Part shown: one piece after another, positions 48,241 to 60,924 of the stretch
Position numbering within the stretch: the stretch's first letter is position 1
How the letters are laid out: every line of letters starts with the position of its first letter
NCBI GenBank assembly: GCA_916613615.1
Contig: OU744734.1
Coordinates: 33,054,301-33,118,300, forward strand
Length of the DNA: 64,000 nt
Source: Steromphala cineraria
Taxonomy: Eukaryota > Mollusca > Gastropoda > Trochida > Trochidae
Reading direction: 5' to 3'
Notes under the pieces: generated by a model
Told to the model about the DNA's origin: nothing
The model's database searches: none
Seen by the model: only the letters and a program-made list of their open reading frames with translations
Translations under genes and position numbers: made by a program

Positions 48241-51058
48241 TAACATAGGAAGATAAGAAAGTGTCTGTATAGTAAGGGTACTTCACACTCAACAACTAGT
48301 TAACATAGGAAGATAAGAAAGTGTCTGTATAGTAAGGGTACTTCACACTCAACATCTAGTTAACATAGGAAGATAAGAAAGTGTCTGTATAGTAAGGGTA
48401 CTTCACACTCAACAACTAGTTAACATAGGAAGATAAGAAAGTGTCTGTATAGTAAGGGTACTTCACACTCAACAACTAGTTAACATAGGAAGATAAGAAA
48501 GTGTCTGTATAGTAAGGGTACTTCACACTCAACAACTAGTTAACATAGGAAGATAAGAAAGTGTCTGTATAGTAAGGGTACTTCACACTCAACAACTAGT
48601 TAACATAGGAAGATAAGAAAGTGTCTGTATAGTAAGGGTACTTCACACTCAACAACTAGTTAACATAGGAAGATAAGAAAGTGTCTGTATAGTAAGGGTA
48701 CTTCACACTCAACATCTAGCTAACATAGGAAGATAAGAAAGTGTCTGTATAGTAAGGGTACTTCACACTCAACAACTAGTTAACATAGGAAGATAAGAAA
48801 GTGTCTGTTTAGTAAGGGTACTTCACACTCAACATCTAGTTAACATAGGAAGATAAGAAAGTGTCTGTATAGTAAGGGTACTTCACACTCAACAACTAGT
48901 TAACATAGGAAGATAAGAAGTGTCTGTATAGTAAGGGTACTTCACACTCAACAACTAGTTAACATAGGAAGATAAGAAAGTGTCTGTATAGTAAGGGTAC
49001 TTCACACTCAACATCTAGTTAACATAGGAAGATAAGAAAGTGTCTGTATAGTAAGGGTACTTCACACTCAACATCTAGTTAACATAGGAAGATAAGAAAG
49101 TGTCTGTATAGTAAGGGTACTTCACACTCAACAACTAGTTAACATAGGAAGATAAGAAAGTGTCTGTATAGTAAGGGTACTTCACACTCAACATCTAGTT
49201 AACATAGGAAGATAAGAAAGTGTCTGTATAGTGAGGGTACTTCACACTCAACAACTAGTTAACATAGGAAGATAAGAAAGTGTCTGTATAGTGAGGGTAC
49301 TTCACACTCAACATCTAGTTAACATAGGAAGATAAGAAAGTGTCTGTATAGTAAGGGTACTTCACACTCAACATCTAGTTAACATAGGAAGATAAGAAAG
49401 CGTCTGTATAGTAAGGGTACTTCACACTCAACAACTAGTTAACATAGGAAGATAAGAAAGTGTCTGTATAGTAAGGGTACTTCACACTCAACATCTAGTT
49501 AACATAGGAAGATAAGAAAGTGTCTGTATAGTAAGGGTACTTCACACTCAACAACTAGTTAACATAGGAAGATAAGAAGTGTCTGTATAGTAAGGGTACT
49601 TCACACTCAACAACTAGTTAACATAGGAAGATAAGAAAGTGTCTGTATAGTTAGGGTACTTCACACTCAACATCTAGTTAACATAGGAAGATAAGAAAGT
49701 GTCTGTATAGTAAGGGTACTTCACACTCAACATCTAGTTAACATAGGAAGATAAGAAAGTGTCTGTATAGTAAGGGTACTTCACACTCAACAACTAGTTA
49801 ACATAGGAAGATAAGAAAGTGTCTGTATAGTAAGGGTACTTCACACTCAACATCTAGTTAACATAGGAAGATAAGAAAGTGTCTGTATAGTGAGGGTACT
49901 TCACACTCAACAACTAGTTAACATAGGAAGATAAGAAAGTGTCTGTATAGTGAGGGTACTTCACACTCAACATCTAGTTAACATAGGAAGATAAGAAAGT
50001 GTCTGTATAGTAAGGGTACTTCACACTCAACATCTAGTTAACATAGGAAGATAAGAAAGTGTCTGTATAGTAAGGGTACTTCACACTCAACAACTAGTTA
50101 ACATAGGAAGATAAGAAAGTGTCTGTATAGTAAGGGTACTTCACACTCAACATCTAGTTAACATAGGAAGATAAGAAAGTGTCTGTATAGTAAGGGTACT
50201 TCACACTCAACAACTAGTTAACATAGGAAGATAAGAAAGTGTCTGTATAGTAAGGGTACTTCACACTCAACAACTAGTTAACATAGGAAGATAAGAAAGT
50301 GTCTGTATAGTGAGGGTACTTCACACTCAACAACTAGTTAACATAGGAAGATAAGAAAGTGTCTGTATAGTAAGGGTACTTCACAGTCAACATCTAGTTA
50401 ACATAGGAAGATAAGAAAGTGTCTGTATAGTAAGGGTACTTCACACTCAACATCTAGTTAACATAGGAAGATAAGAAAGTGTCTGTATAGTAAGGGTACT
50501 TCACACTCAACAACTAGTTAACATAGGAAGATAAGAAAGTGTCTGTATAGTAAGGGTACTTCACACTCAACATCTAGTTAACATAGGAAGATAAGAAAGT
50601 GTCTGTATAGTAAGGGTACTTCACACTCAACATCTAGTTAACATAGGAAGATAAGAAAGTGTCTGTATAGTAAGGGTACTTCACACTCAACATCTAGTTA
50701 ACATAGGAAGATAAGAAAGTGTCTGTATAGTAAGGGTACTTCACACTCAACATCTACTTAACATAGGAAGATAAGAAAGTGTCTGTATAGTAAGGGTACT
50801 TCACACTCAACAACTAGTTAACATAGGAAGATAAGAAAGTGTCTGTATAGTAAGGGTACTTTACACTCAACATCTAGTTAACATAGGAAGATAAGAAAGT
50901 GTCTGTATAGTAAGGGTACTTCACACTCAACAACTAGTTAACATAGGAAGATAAGAAAGTGTCTGTATAGTAAGGGTACTTCACACTCAACAACTAGTTA
51001 ACATAGGAAGATAAGAAAGTGTCTGTATAGTAAGGGTACTTCACACTCAACAACTAGT
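48241..51058. repeat. 60-bp satellite, 47 units with a higher-order block
   Basis: Forty-seven almost identical 60-bp units beginning TAACATAGGAAGATAAGAAA. Two units (starting 48901 and about 49560) lack one A. Variation is concentrated at a few sites: CAACAACTAG versus CAACATCTAG, and TAGTAAGG versus TAGTGAGG. The order of variants shows that units 12-22 are repeated as units 23-33. All frames contain stops, so it is non-coding. Confidence 0.98.
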
Positions 51059-53465
51059 GGACTTTATCTCAACAAGGTCAGAATGACATTAAGTAATCAA
51101 ACGATGTTGTCCTCGGACTACATCTTTGCCGTGATCACTTATTCCTTCCAAAGATGGTAATGCATTTGGCAAAAAAACTCTCTCTAATTCAAGTAAAGGG
51201 GCATATATATATTTTTTTTCCTTTTTGATTGGAAACTATTTTAACCTATGGTAAGTATAAAAAAATGTGTCAAATCATAATGAGTAAACGCCATAGATAA
51301 ATATAGATAAGTGATAATATTATCAAGATCAAGACGTCGGTTGCCTAACAACATTTTTTAACTGTAATTTATACCACTCATATCTTATAAAAAAATGATT
51401 GACCAGATTTAAGATTTTGAAAAGTATTATCCCGATTTTGTAACGTATTTAATGAGATTGCTCCATAAGTCACTCTAGAACGACAGCTCTAATGGCAGCA
51501 TTGGAGATTGTAGAGCGTTCAGTTTGCTGTTGAATTGGCACGCCTTTTCTTCTTGTATTTACTTATATTTAAAATAAACTGTTTTGCTGAAAAGTTTGCT
51601 TTCTAAATATATGCAAGCAAGACTATCGACAGCTCGAAGTTAAAGAACATACTCCGAAACGGTATATGTTCTACTGTCAAAAAGACGTTTTAGGGAAACT
51701 CTCTACTTCTTGAATATTTGAACTCAAGTTCAATAACCTTCGATGTTCATGAGGTGGATGTCTTAATAATGTTTATCTCAAGTTATTTACAAGTAAACAA
51801 GCCCATGTGCAGCTATGTATTTGCTTATGTTGCACGTGAGTAGGTATAACATGTCCCTAAATCAATGGTTCATATTCGAAATCTTATATCTAAAATGATT
51901 CTACATAAAGAATTATCATGTAAGTGCTTGAGGCGCCTTTGTTGTTCCATTGTGTAATAAATCTGGAGCTTAGAAAGATGTGTTCTGTTGTCTCAGAAGG
52001 TATAAGAAAACAGTCTCATTGAAATCCACAGTGTTTCGAGGAAATAAATGAAGTATTGACTGTACCGGGGTACGAACTGGTTTCATGAGAGTTCTCCCCA
52101 CAGCAGGAAACGGTCACCTTTAACTACACTGTATAAATAATTTGTGATTTTGTGAGATACTGCTTTTTATCACTGAGGTGACAAATGACACGAGTCCCTC
52201 ATTTGAGGTGGATTGAAAATACTATCCCTAAAACGAGACATTTAAGGCATTTTTCAAAGAACATGTTGTGATAACACATCCACGCACATTGAGAAATTAT
52301 TACACATTGAAGACGTTGGGAACATTAACAAATGGCAGTGGACTAAGTCATTCATTAATATATGTTGAACGTTGAAATGGCCGTTGAAAACGTTGACGTT
52401 AAATAGATGAGTGGATGAGGTACGGAAGACTAGAATTGATAGAAAATAGCTTATTGCAGTTTGATGAATACAAAAATACATTTAGAAAATATATGAAATA
52501 GCATTTAGCATTATAAAGCATTTAGAACACTACTTGAAGATATTAAATATGTATTAAATAAAGTTAGTAAAAGTCAAGAGGTAAAGAGATATTACATGAA
52601 AATATCTTTCATGTATAAAAATATGGTAAAATGCAATATAAACTAGGAATATGTGCATGTGTTGCACTGTGGTGATCAGAAAATGAGGGGGACATAATTA
52701 TGCAAAACTTACATTTGTGTTTCTGTGTATACATTAGGTTATCAAGGATGCGAGACACCTCTTTTTAATTATTGAGGACTGCTTAAACACTAAACATAAA
52801 AGGGAGAGTAGCACGTTTTTTGACAATTGTATATATTTCCAATTTTTAACTGATAATTTTACGTTAATGCTAAATCTATTATTTGGATAAAATCATACCT
52901 CAAATCCGCCCTATCAGAACACATCGTCAGCAACTCAAACGACTCTATCAACTGACAACACACTAAGATTCAATGATTGGTGCAAAATAAACCTCCGTGA
53001 GTCTATCTACCTGAGAAGACATGATTAGCCCCTGAGATTAACAGAGATCAAGGGGTTTACCTCCGAACCGCCTGGCCCATCATCAAAGAACCATATCTAC
53101 CAATCAGCTGCACCATTTACCTATGTAAAGATTATTATGTCTGTATTGTAAAAACACTCATTATCATTTATTTTCATTTTCCTGACATCACCTAATATCA
53201 CTAAAACGGGCTACTGTCCCTTTAATGGAGCAATGAAAAAAGTGTGCTTTTTAGGGTCAGGAAGAAGATGTCATGGTATGGAAGTATTTTACCAAATCGG
53301 ACTTTGTGTGTGGAAAGTGGTGTTTGATCTCACACTGGCTGAGGATGAAGGGGATGAAGCGACAGTTGCATTTTTTAAATGAAATGATTATGCACATGAA
53401 AATATTGAGGTTGTAGAAGAAAATGATACAGAGTAAAAAATATAATTATATGAATTAATGAATTA
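51059..53465. other. Gene-poor stretch
   Basis: No exon, RNA gene or transposon protein was recognised on either strand. Confidence 0.45.
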
Positions 53466-54249
53466 AAAATAGAGCCATTGGTTCTATAGGTCATCAGGCT
53501 TCATAACAAGTTTGCCTTACGGTGTGGCAAATGTGGTTCCCCCACACCACAGTAGTGGCCACAACAAATGTACAATTTAGGAGGATTCTAAATAGTCTAT
53601 AGACAAGGTTTCAGCAGTCTAGGCTTTAAGCTTCTGGAGAAACGGATGAAAATATGTTTTAAGGGTGGGGCCCTTATTTGGGGGCCACATGTTATAAATT
53701 ACAATCCTCACTAGTCAAGGTGTCAGCTTTGCAAGCCTTAATCTTCTTGAGAAGAAGTTGAAAATAGGTTTTCAGGGCGTGGTCCCTGAGGCCCTTATTG
53801 GGGGCAACATGGCTATAAATCACAACCCTCACATGACAAGATGTCTGTACAGAAAGTTCCATCTTTCAAGGCCTTACGCTTCTGGAGAGGAAGATAGAAA
53901 TGGGCTTTAAGGGCCAAAAGCCATGACTTTAAATCCTCACTTGTTTTTTAAGAAGTCTATGCACACAGTTTAAGCTTTCTAGGCCTATCGGTTCTGAAGA
54001 AGAGGTTTAAAGGATGTGGCCCCTGTGCCCCTTATTTGGGGCCATGAGGCCACCAAAGCTATAAATCATAATGTTATTTAGTCAAGGATCTATGTCTATC
54101 CAATCACAAGTTATTTCCAAGTTTAATGTTTTCGAAAAATGCTTGTTACGCCAAGGTAAAGCAATCAAAAGTTATGGGAAGGTTAAAGTTTTTTTGTGAC
54201 AAACTGACTGACTGACAGACAGACAGACAGACAGACGGACGGACAGGAC
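53466..54249. mobile_element. Helentron-like tandem-core element, copy 1 (truncated)
   Basis: Begins with AGAGCCATTGGTTCT (a short hairpin) and TCATCAGGCTTCATA. About four diverged core units follow (TTTCAGC-TTTCTAGGCC ... TTCTGGAGA ... GTGGTCCCT), then a GACA/GACG tetranucleotide tract at 54203-54245. It is homologous to the element at 62.06-63.08 kb but the right terminus seen there is missing. Its units are more diverged, so it is probably older. Confidence 0.7.
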
Positions 54250-57039
54250 AAAAACAATATACTCCGGAATCTCCGAATCTAAACACATGATTTTTAACTT
54301 GTTGTTGCAGACTTATTCGTAATTCTTTGATGAAAACACATTTTCTTTATTTTCTTACGTTCTAAGTTCTGGATCAAGTTTACAACGTTTCTGTTGGAAA
54401 GTCCAACAGGGGCGATTACTAGTCTAAATCATCTAGTATCCACTTCACGCAAGTGGTTCCGTACAGTTGGGTCGATTTTGATGTCCAAACAGGGATAGGG
54501 TGTGTGTTTTATTGCCTTATAGATTTGGGGCTTTGATGCAAGCCTAATGGCCCTTTCAGGCTGCATTAGTCAGCTGAAACCACGCAACAGGCACGATATG
54601 GTCCTTTGATTAACATTCTTCTGACAGAAACATTGCAAATTTCAGTCTATAGTTCTAATCCGACATACGGTGACGTTTCATTATTGGACAATATAATTTC
54701 ATTGTATAATGAAAATTATTGTTTTAAGCAAAAAAGGATAAATATTTGTAAACAATCACTAAACAAGTCAGTTTTGGAAGGACATATTGTAGTTTATTGT
54801 TTCTTATATTTTTACATGAGTCAACAATTATCAAAATCACGGTAAAGAATCATAACTATTCAAGCATGTCAAAATCTATTCTAAACTGAAAGACAATTGG
54901 GACAATGAATAGTCTGAGCATATACATGGTATTTCTTCAAACATGTTGCTGTCAGTAAATTGAGACAAGCATTTAATGATGTCATGGAAAAACTCTGAAA
55001 AGAATTAACAACGTTTATTGCCAAAAACTGCAAAAAGGTCCATAATAAAGATTAACGTAAACATGTTTACTTCTTTCTAAGTTCATGTTCTAAGCTTTGC
55101 ATAAATCATTAATTATAGCATCGAATGAGCAGTTTTATTGTATTAAAATAATAACAATATCAAGTTTTGGTATATAATAATCTAATAATACTTCACAATT
55201 CAAAGACGTTTGCACAAGTAGTAAACATATCTGCAAGCAATTACACAATCAAACGTGTGCCTACAGTTGAGAAGCCATACACTGCTTTACACATACACTG
55301 CTTTACACATACACTGCTTTCAGTTATTTTGAATAATTATGTAATCCTAATGGTTATAACACCATTCGTCTACAGCACGTGACATTTCAGAAGATGCTGA
55401 ATATAAGGAAAACAAATGTGAAAGACTATTCAGCCTTATTGGTTGAATATCACATTAATAATCGTAACAGTGTAATATTATATCATCGCTACACCAATAA
55501 TTTTGGAAGACATATTGTGCAATAAAATTATTGCAATTATTTAAACAATATATCTCACGGACTAATTTCAAGTCAAAGTTGTTTACATTGTAAGTTGTAT
55601 GCTTCTCACGAGGGTAATACGGTCTGATGTACCATCTTTGTAGAAATGTTGCCCAAGCCGCAAGATGGTACATCAGACCGTATTACCCGAGGGAGAAGCA
55701 TACAACGAATTTATCTTATATATTCATTTCTTTTTGATAGCCGTTAACGGATGAGCCATCACTCTTGAACGACCTTGACCCCTATTGTAAACAAAATGGC
55801 GTCATCCAACCCGACTGAAATGTTATGAATCGAGTAACGTAAAACTACTAGCCTAAAGATGCTTAAGAACTATTTGATTTTTATTCTATGGCATGTGCAA
55901 GTAATGCAATGAGGAATTTGTTCCCAAATAAAACATAGAATGATGGGAAAACAAATCTATAATTATTAATCACGAAAACGGCTAATCGAACTTATGTAAA
56001 CTCTGCACACCGCGTGCGTCATTTGGTAACGTCATGTTAATGCGACACCGCTTCTCGGAAAGGAGCTGTTGCCATGGCAGCGGGGTACATGAAATTTATA
56101 CACCGTGAGAGGTGAGTGTCCCGGGGTACATAGGATAAAACGATTCGATCGTCAGCCAATCCAAAACGAGTATTTTACTGTAAGGTAAGATAAATCTCCT
56201 TCTCAGACACAGTTACATGCTTAAGTGTGTAAGAAACTGTGTTATACTGAGCCCTGTTGCTAATTGCATGTATTAACTAATAACAGCGATGTGTATGTTC
56301 TCCTTGCTTCACATCGACGAAGGGTCCTGTTCTGTATAGATCAAGCAACTTCTACTTCTATCCTCACATAGTAAATGTGGTAAGACACAGATGCAGTTAA
56401 AGTTTGTGCTCTGATATAAATATAAATTGGAAAAAACATTTGCAATACTATCATCTAATATGAACAGATAAAGTAGCTCTTAAATTGTCTTCGCTGATAT
56501 TACATGAATCATGAGAAAAATAGCTCTTTTTAGTTCTACCCACTGAAATAAAATGAATTATGACGAATAACTTTTTAAGCATGTTCTCTAATGCTTCAAT
56601 TATTTTAAGGTTAGTAATAGTTTCAGATAAAAAATAAACTGGGGGGAGGTTTGGGGGGGGGGGGGGATGTATTCTTGATGACTAACTAACTACATTCTCC
56701 TATAATGCAACGGTTGGAAGCTATTTTCAAATTATATACATATATTTTCCAATAATTATCAAATATCAATTTATTGACAGTAATTCAGCGGGGGGAAATG
56801 CTTTGACAAATGATATTTAACTTTTATGTGATAATACTTTAACATTTCCGTGGTTTATTTATGATAATATTTACTATAAGTTAGCTTGGCTTTTATTTTT
56901 TTCATTTGATGTTTTCTTTCTTCTGCTATTTTTCAGGGTAATGTCAACGACATACCTCTCTCATTGTTTAATATTCTTTTGGCATGTGGCCAATCATAAA
57001 CAATCATATCAGAAAGTGTCATTTGCTGTGAACATTATC
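54250..57039. other. Intergenic and probable 3' UTR of the minus-strand receptor
   Basis: No exon is supported. It contains a foldback at 55594 (listed), a 16-bp x3 tandem repeat at 55276-55323 (CATACACTGCTTTACA) and a G-run near 56655. A minus-strand AATAAA (plus TTTATT near 56855) is a candidate end for the receptor transcript. Confidence 0.4.
55594..55706. repeat. Small foldback, ~47-bp arms
   Basis: Arms 55594-55640 and 55660-55706 are reverse complements with a few mismatches (shared GGTAATACGGTCTGATGTAC), around a ~19-bp loop. It is a candidate miniature foldback element or hairpin transcript. Confidence 0.9.
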
Positions 57040-57400
57040 TCATTTGGCAGTCCAATTTCGTAAATCCAAATATCCCTCGTTATCCGAATGCGGGTGTTCG
57101 TAGTCTGGTGCCGGCGATTCACTTCGGGTATGTTCGGGTGGCCTCGGGTGTGGAAGCGGATGAGGGTCGTGCGGAGTCAGATAACCGCCATAGGCCGGGT
57201 TTTCTATTACGGAATTTTCTCTTATCTGCTTCCTGATTGGATTTGGGCTGACTTTCCGGAATGACGTGTACCTTTCTGAGTCGTTGTCCATGTCTCTGAT
57301 TACATCATATACTTCCTCATCTTTATCATCCTCAATGATGACGGGGTCACGTGACATGGAATTGGGGAATGATCCGGAGGTACGCGATCTGCAGGCTCCT
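57040..57400 (-). CDS. Receptor gene: cytoplasmic tail, last coding exon
   Basis: Minus-strand exon after the acceptor CTTCTTCCAG, phase 2, ending in TGA. The tail of about 120 residues starts GACRSRTSGSFPNSMSRDP, and an in-frame stop upstream of the acceptor fixes the border. It contains tyrosine motifs: EVYDVI, NPAYGGYL (an NPxY signal, the endocytosis/PTB-binding motif of LDL-receptor relatives) and EGYLDL. A Pro/His-rich linker (HPLPHPRPPEH) lies between them. There is no kinase or other domain. These motifs suggest regulated internalisation or adaptor binding, which is inference. Confidence 0.85.
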
Positions 57401-57768
57401 CTGGAAGAAGTTCAGATAGAAAGGGGAAATATTTACACTATATTCCAAACAGGATATTCCAACAACCACACCATTAGAGATCGAAGGTTCTACAATCAGC
57501 AATTAACTCGCATATGATAAGTTCTTAGATCTCTTGCAGATAAATAAATAGATAGATTTTTTAAAAATTCAGATTGAAAGAAACTAAAACGTTTTTAGAA
57601 ATAAAAACATTAACTGAATTTGCCATCTTATGAAAATGATTTTTTAAATATTGGAATGTTGCCAAGCAATGTCGTATTTCAAACAATTACTATTTCCGTA
57701 ATTGTGTAACGAACGGTTTTTTTTGCAAAATAATTTACAAACTCAAGTGTTCAAGAAATAAGAAGTAC

Positions 57769-57871
57769 CTTTTCCAACAGCATATAGCTAGAATGACGAT
57801 AAGCACAAGGACAGCACCTCCCACAGCCAGCCCCACGATGACAGCAGTATCTAAAGTCTCTTGGTCCGCTT
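57769..57871 (-). CDS. Receptor gene: transmembrane exon
   Basis: A 103-bp exon between TTCCAG and GTACTT, phase 1-in and 2-out, matching both neighbours. It encodes ADQETLD, then a 21-23-residue hydrophobic helix (TAVIVGLAVGGAVLVLIVIL, then AICCW) and a basic KR stop-transfer. The GxxxG-like GLAVGGA may favour helix packing, and the CC pair is a possible palmitoylation site (inference). Confidence 0.9.
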
Positions 57872-58008
57872 CTGGAATAATATGAATACAATACTGGACC
57901 TTAAACCCATCCTTTTCTAATCATTTATATGCAACCCGAAAATTATTTGAGCTCATATATGTTCTATTATTCACTCAAACATTCACGCACATTGTGCGTA
58001 AAACTTAC

Positions 58009-58179
58009 CACAGAGGGTTTCCAACGCCGTGTCCCATTGGCCGTTGGAGAGACAGGTAAGTTGTGAGGATGTCACCTTGACATAACCAAGATTACAGGTG
58101 AAGCCGCACTTGCTGTTTGGATAACGTACACAGTCGCTTGCCAGTTCACCATTACTTATATCGGCCGGACACATTTTAT
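58009..58179 (-). CDS. Receptor gene: CCP/sushi module 2
   Basis: Symmetric phase 1-1 exon of 171 bp encoding one complete CCP (sushi) module. It contains CPADISNGEL, SDC, SKCGFTC, GYVKV, LTC, GQW and a final ETLC. It has six rather than four cysteines; the extra pair sits before FTC, as in selectin-type CCP modules. Such modules mediate protein binding in adhesion and complement-type receptors. It is nearly identical to the exon 2,405 bp upstream (60414-60584). Homology runs into the flanking introns, showing a tandem exon duplication. Confidence 0.9.
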
Positions 58180-58727
58180 CTGAAACAGAAATGTGATTTA
58201 TAGTTATGTAATCATAGGGAATCTATTAATGTGATAGAGCATATTCAATTACATTAACTGGTCACGCTAAGCATGAAATGATTGAAGCGCGAGTAAAATC
58301 CGAGGTTATTGAAGTGAAGCAGGAAGCGTGTGGCTAATTAGTTAACAGAACTTAATGTTACAGAGAAAAGTTATTCACAAGCAGCACTTGGGACCAAACT
58401 GGATGATAAAATGTGAACAACTGTTGTTATAAATAACTTGAAGGGATTATAAAGTGAGAAAGTACATGTGAAAGTGACTGAAAATATTGTTTTGTCAGTG
58501 GTGAGAGATGGTCTGAAACTGAATGATATACATTTACAGAAGCTGACAGACAGAAGTCCAGAGGCAAGGGCCAAGGTTTGATTATTGCTTGTGTGGAGAC
58601 AATGCAACAGAAACTCATGAGTGAAAAGATGAAACTTAAGAAACATTCATCCTACAGCAGTGTGTACATCGAGAAACATGTCTGCAGAATGAAGGAAACA
58701 GACTGCCAATGTGAGGACTATCTTACG

Positions 58728-58800
58728 GGAGTGAGTGAGCGAGTGAGTTATTGTTTTACGCCGCTTGGGCAATATTTCAGCCATTAGCGGGAACTAGGTA
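58728..58800 (+). mobile_element. SINE-like fragment (GTGAGTGAG ... TTTTACGCCGC)
   Basis: GAGTGAGTGAGCGAGTGAG followed by TTATTGTTTTACGCCGCTTG and GCAATATTTCAGC resembles the start of a repeat that is common in molluscan genomes. Only about 70 bp are recognisable. It lies in the intron between the two sushi exons, just before LINE remnants. Confidence 0.45.
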
Positions 58801-58869
58801 AAGAGAGTGATTTAATGTCAAATAGACATGGCTATGTAACAAGAAACACAACATGTTCTCTAATGAACA

Positions 58870-60035
58870 ATAGGAAATAAGGCTTGGTCTTTGGAATGTG
58901 GGAAGTTGGACAACCCAGAACTGTGTCGACAATGCATTTAGAGTAACCGATGCGAATGATTTAAATTTCGATATTTTACGTGTTTGTGAAACTTTAAAAA
59001 AAAAGTTATGATGTGATTAACATGACTGGTTTTACATGGTATGGTCATAATAGATAACATGTTCTAAATGAGGGCTAAAAGAGGGTCTGGTGGAGTGGGG
59101 GTTCTTGTTGATAATCATTTCTTATCTATACATACTGTGGAAGTTGCAGACACTCAATTGAAGATATCGTGTGGCGTGTTGTTACAAATAAGCACCCCCA
59201 GAAAAGCTATGTATTTGTGTTTCATATCTGCCACCTGCTGGTTCATCAAGAGCATCTGATCCAGAAGGTTCCTTTACTCATCTTCTTGAGGGTGTGTACC
59301 AGTATCAGAATGGGGGAGAGATCATGCTTGAGGGGAATGTATGCTGTTCACTCTTCAGATTACATTGAGAATGTTGATGTAGTTCCAGCACGCCATGAAG
59401 GTTTTAACACACATGGTGAACTACTGTTGGACTTTCTCACAGATGCAAACCTTTGTACAATGTATGGTTAATGGAAGAAAGGGACACGACTTTACTTCTG
59501 TATCAAGTCAGGACAGGACTGTTGTCGATTATATTGTTGTCCCTCGTAAAGCCTCCATGATGTTTCGGACTTTACAGCCCACCTTACGCCGGATGAGGTC
59601 AACAGGGTGAAAACAAAGGGTAATATCCGGATCACTATCTACTTGATGCAAGCATGTGACTTGATGGATATTTTGGTGCAAACAATCCAACTGTATGTGA
59701 ACAAGAACAAGCAGTAAACAAAGAAAGGTTTGCTGTGAATCAACTTCCGGACAACTTCTTCAATGATAGTGACACCATACTTAAAATAGAAGAGACAATA
59801 CAGATTATTGAATGACAGAGGAACCTACATGTACAGATGCTTTAAACACAATCCAGATACTAGCCCCTATGTACAGAGTGTGTGGAAAAGACAAGAAAGA
59901 AACATTATTACAAAGTTCCGGAGTGGTTGCCTCCCTTTAGACTGGTCGGTTCGCAAAGCCACCGATTACCATAGAAACAAAACCTGCAGGTATTGTGACA
60001 ATATCAACTCAATTGAAGATGAGCGACATTTTTAA
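58870..60035 (+). mobile_element. Degenerate LINE: endonuclease and C-terminal fragments
   Basis: In broken frames the plus strand shows LGLWNVGSW and DILRVCETL, then GFTWYGHNR and KRGSGGVGVLVD, typical of the apurinic-like endonuclease at the start of LINE ORF2. Next come DFLTDANLCT and SSQDRTVVDYIVVP (the end of the endonuclease domain). After a large deletion that removes the reverse transcriptase, there is KFRSGCLPL ... CRYCDNINSIEDERHF, a C-terminal zinc-knuckle-like region. It is inserted antisense in the intron between sushi exons 1 and 2 and is clearly dead. Confidence 0.8.
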
Positions 60036-60413
60036 AATTCAATACGATTTTTACTCTGAACTGAAATTCAACCTTTGGGCTGAAGCGGAGTTCATAAACC
60101 CTCCCTTCAGAAATTATAATGAAGAGATGAAGTTTTGTTTTTCCTTAGATATGATATTTTACAGCCGCTTTTAACTTATAGACACACTTCAACAAATGTT
60201 AAAAACGTGACAAGCGACAAGTCTCTGATTATTTTTTTATGTATTTCCCCTTCACGTGTGAAAAGATTTTTGTTAGAACCTCCTATTTTGTTTTTGATAC
60301 GCATAACCGTATATATCTAATTGTCTATTACCAATCTTTTATTGAATGCACATATGTGTGATATCGAAATATAATATTTCTTCTTCTTCTTCATATCTTG
60401 CGTATAAATTTAC

Positions 60414-60584
60414 CACAGACAGTTTCCAACGCCGTGTCCCATTGACCGTTGGAGAGACAGATAAGTTGTGAGGATGTCACCTTGACATAACCTTGATTAC
60501 AGGTGAAGCCGCACTTGCTATTGGGGTAACGTATACAGTCGCTTGCCAGTTCACCGTTACTTATATCGGCCGGACACGTTTTAT
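60414..60584 (-). CDS. Receptor gene: CCP/sushi module 1
   Basis: Phase 1-1 exon of 171 bp, the same length and almost the same sequence as the exon at 58009-58179. It encodes CPADISNGELASDC, SKCGFTCNQGYVKV, LICLSNGQWDT and ETVC. The six-cysteine pattern is conserved. Joined to the EGF exon upstream through the split codon g|at, it gives VNDKTCPAD. The few replacements relative to module 2 (for example Q for L before GYV, I for T before C) are consistent with a recent duplication under coding constraint. Confidence 0.9.
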
Positions 60585-60924
60585 CTGAAACAGAAATGTG
60601 ATTTACCCTTACGAAATCATAGGGAATGTATAAAAGTGATAGAGCCTATTCAATATTTGTTAGTGAACACGTTAATTTATTTTCCAAAAAAATATTTTGC
60701 TTTTGATAGTCCTAATATTTCTGTATGAATTCACTATGCCTCATATAAGCGAATTCACCATAGCTAAAAGGTAGCTATTCACTATATTAGTGTTTTTAAC
60801 TTGTTTTAAATTGTTACTATTTGTTTTTTTATCAGAAGCAAGTTTCCGAACAATTATTCTAATATTAACTAGGAATATCAAATATTTAATCAGCTTACTA
60901 AAAACTGCCAAAAGCTGATTTTAC

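Noticed and set aside
48241..51058. Regular 60-bp repeats as a CRISPR array
   Set aside because: Units are contiguous and identical throughout with no variable spacers, no cas genes are present, and the context is eukaryotic.
58371..58646. Minus-strand open frames between the sushi exons as an extra receptor domain
   Set aside because: No cysteine-module pattern and no agreeing splice phases. The region is intron with transposon remnants.
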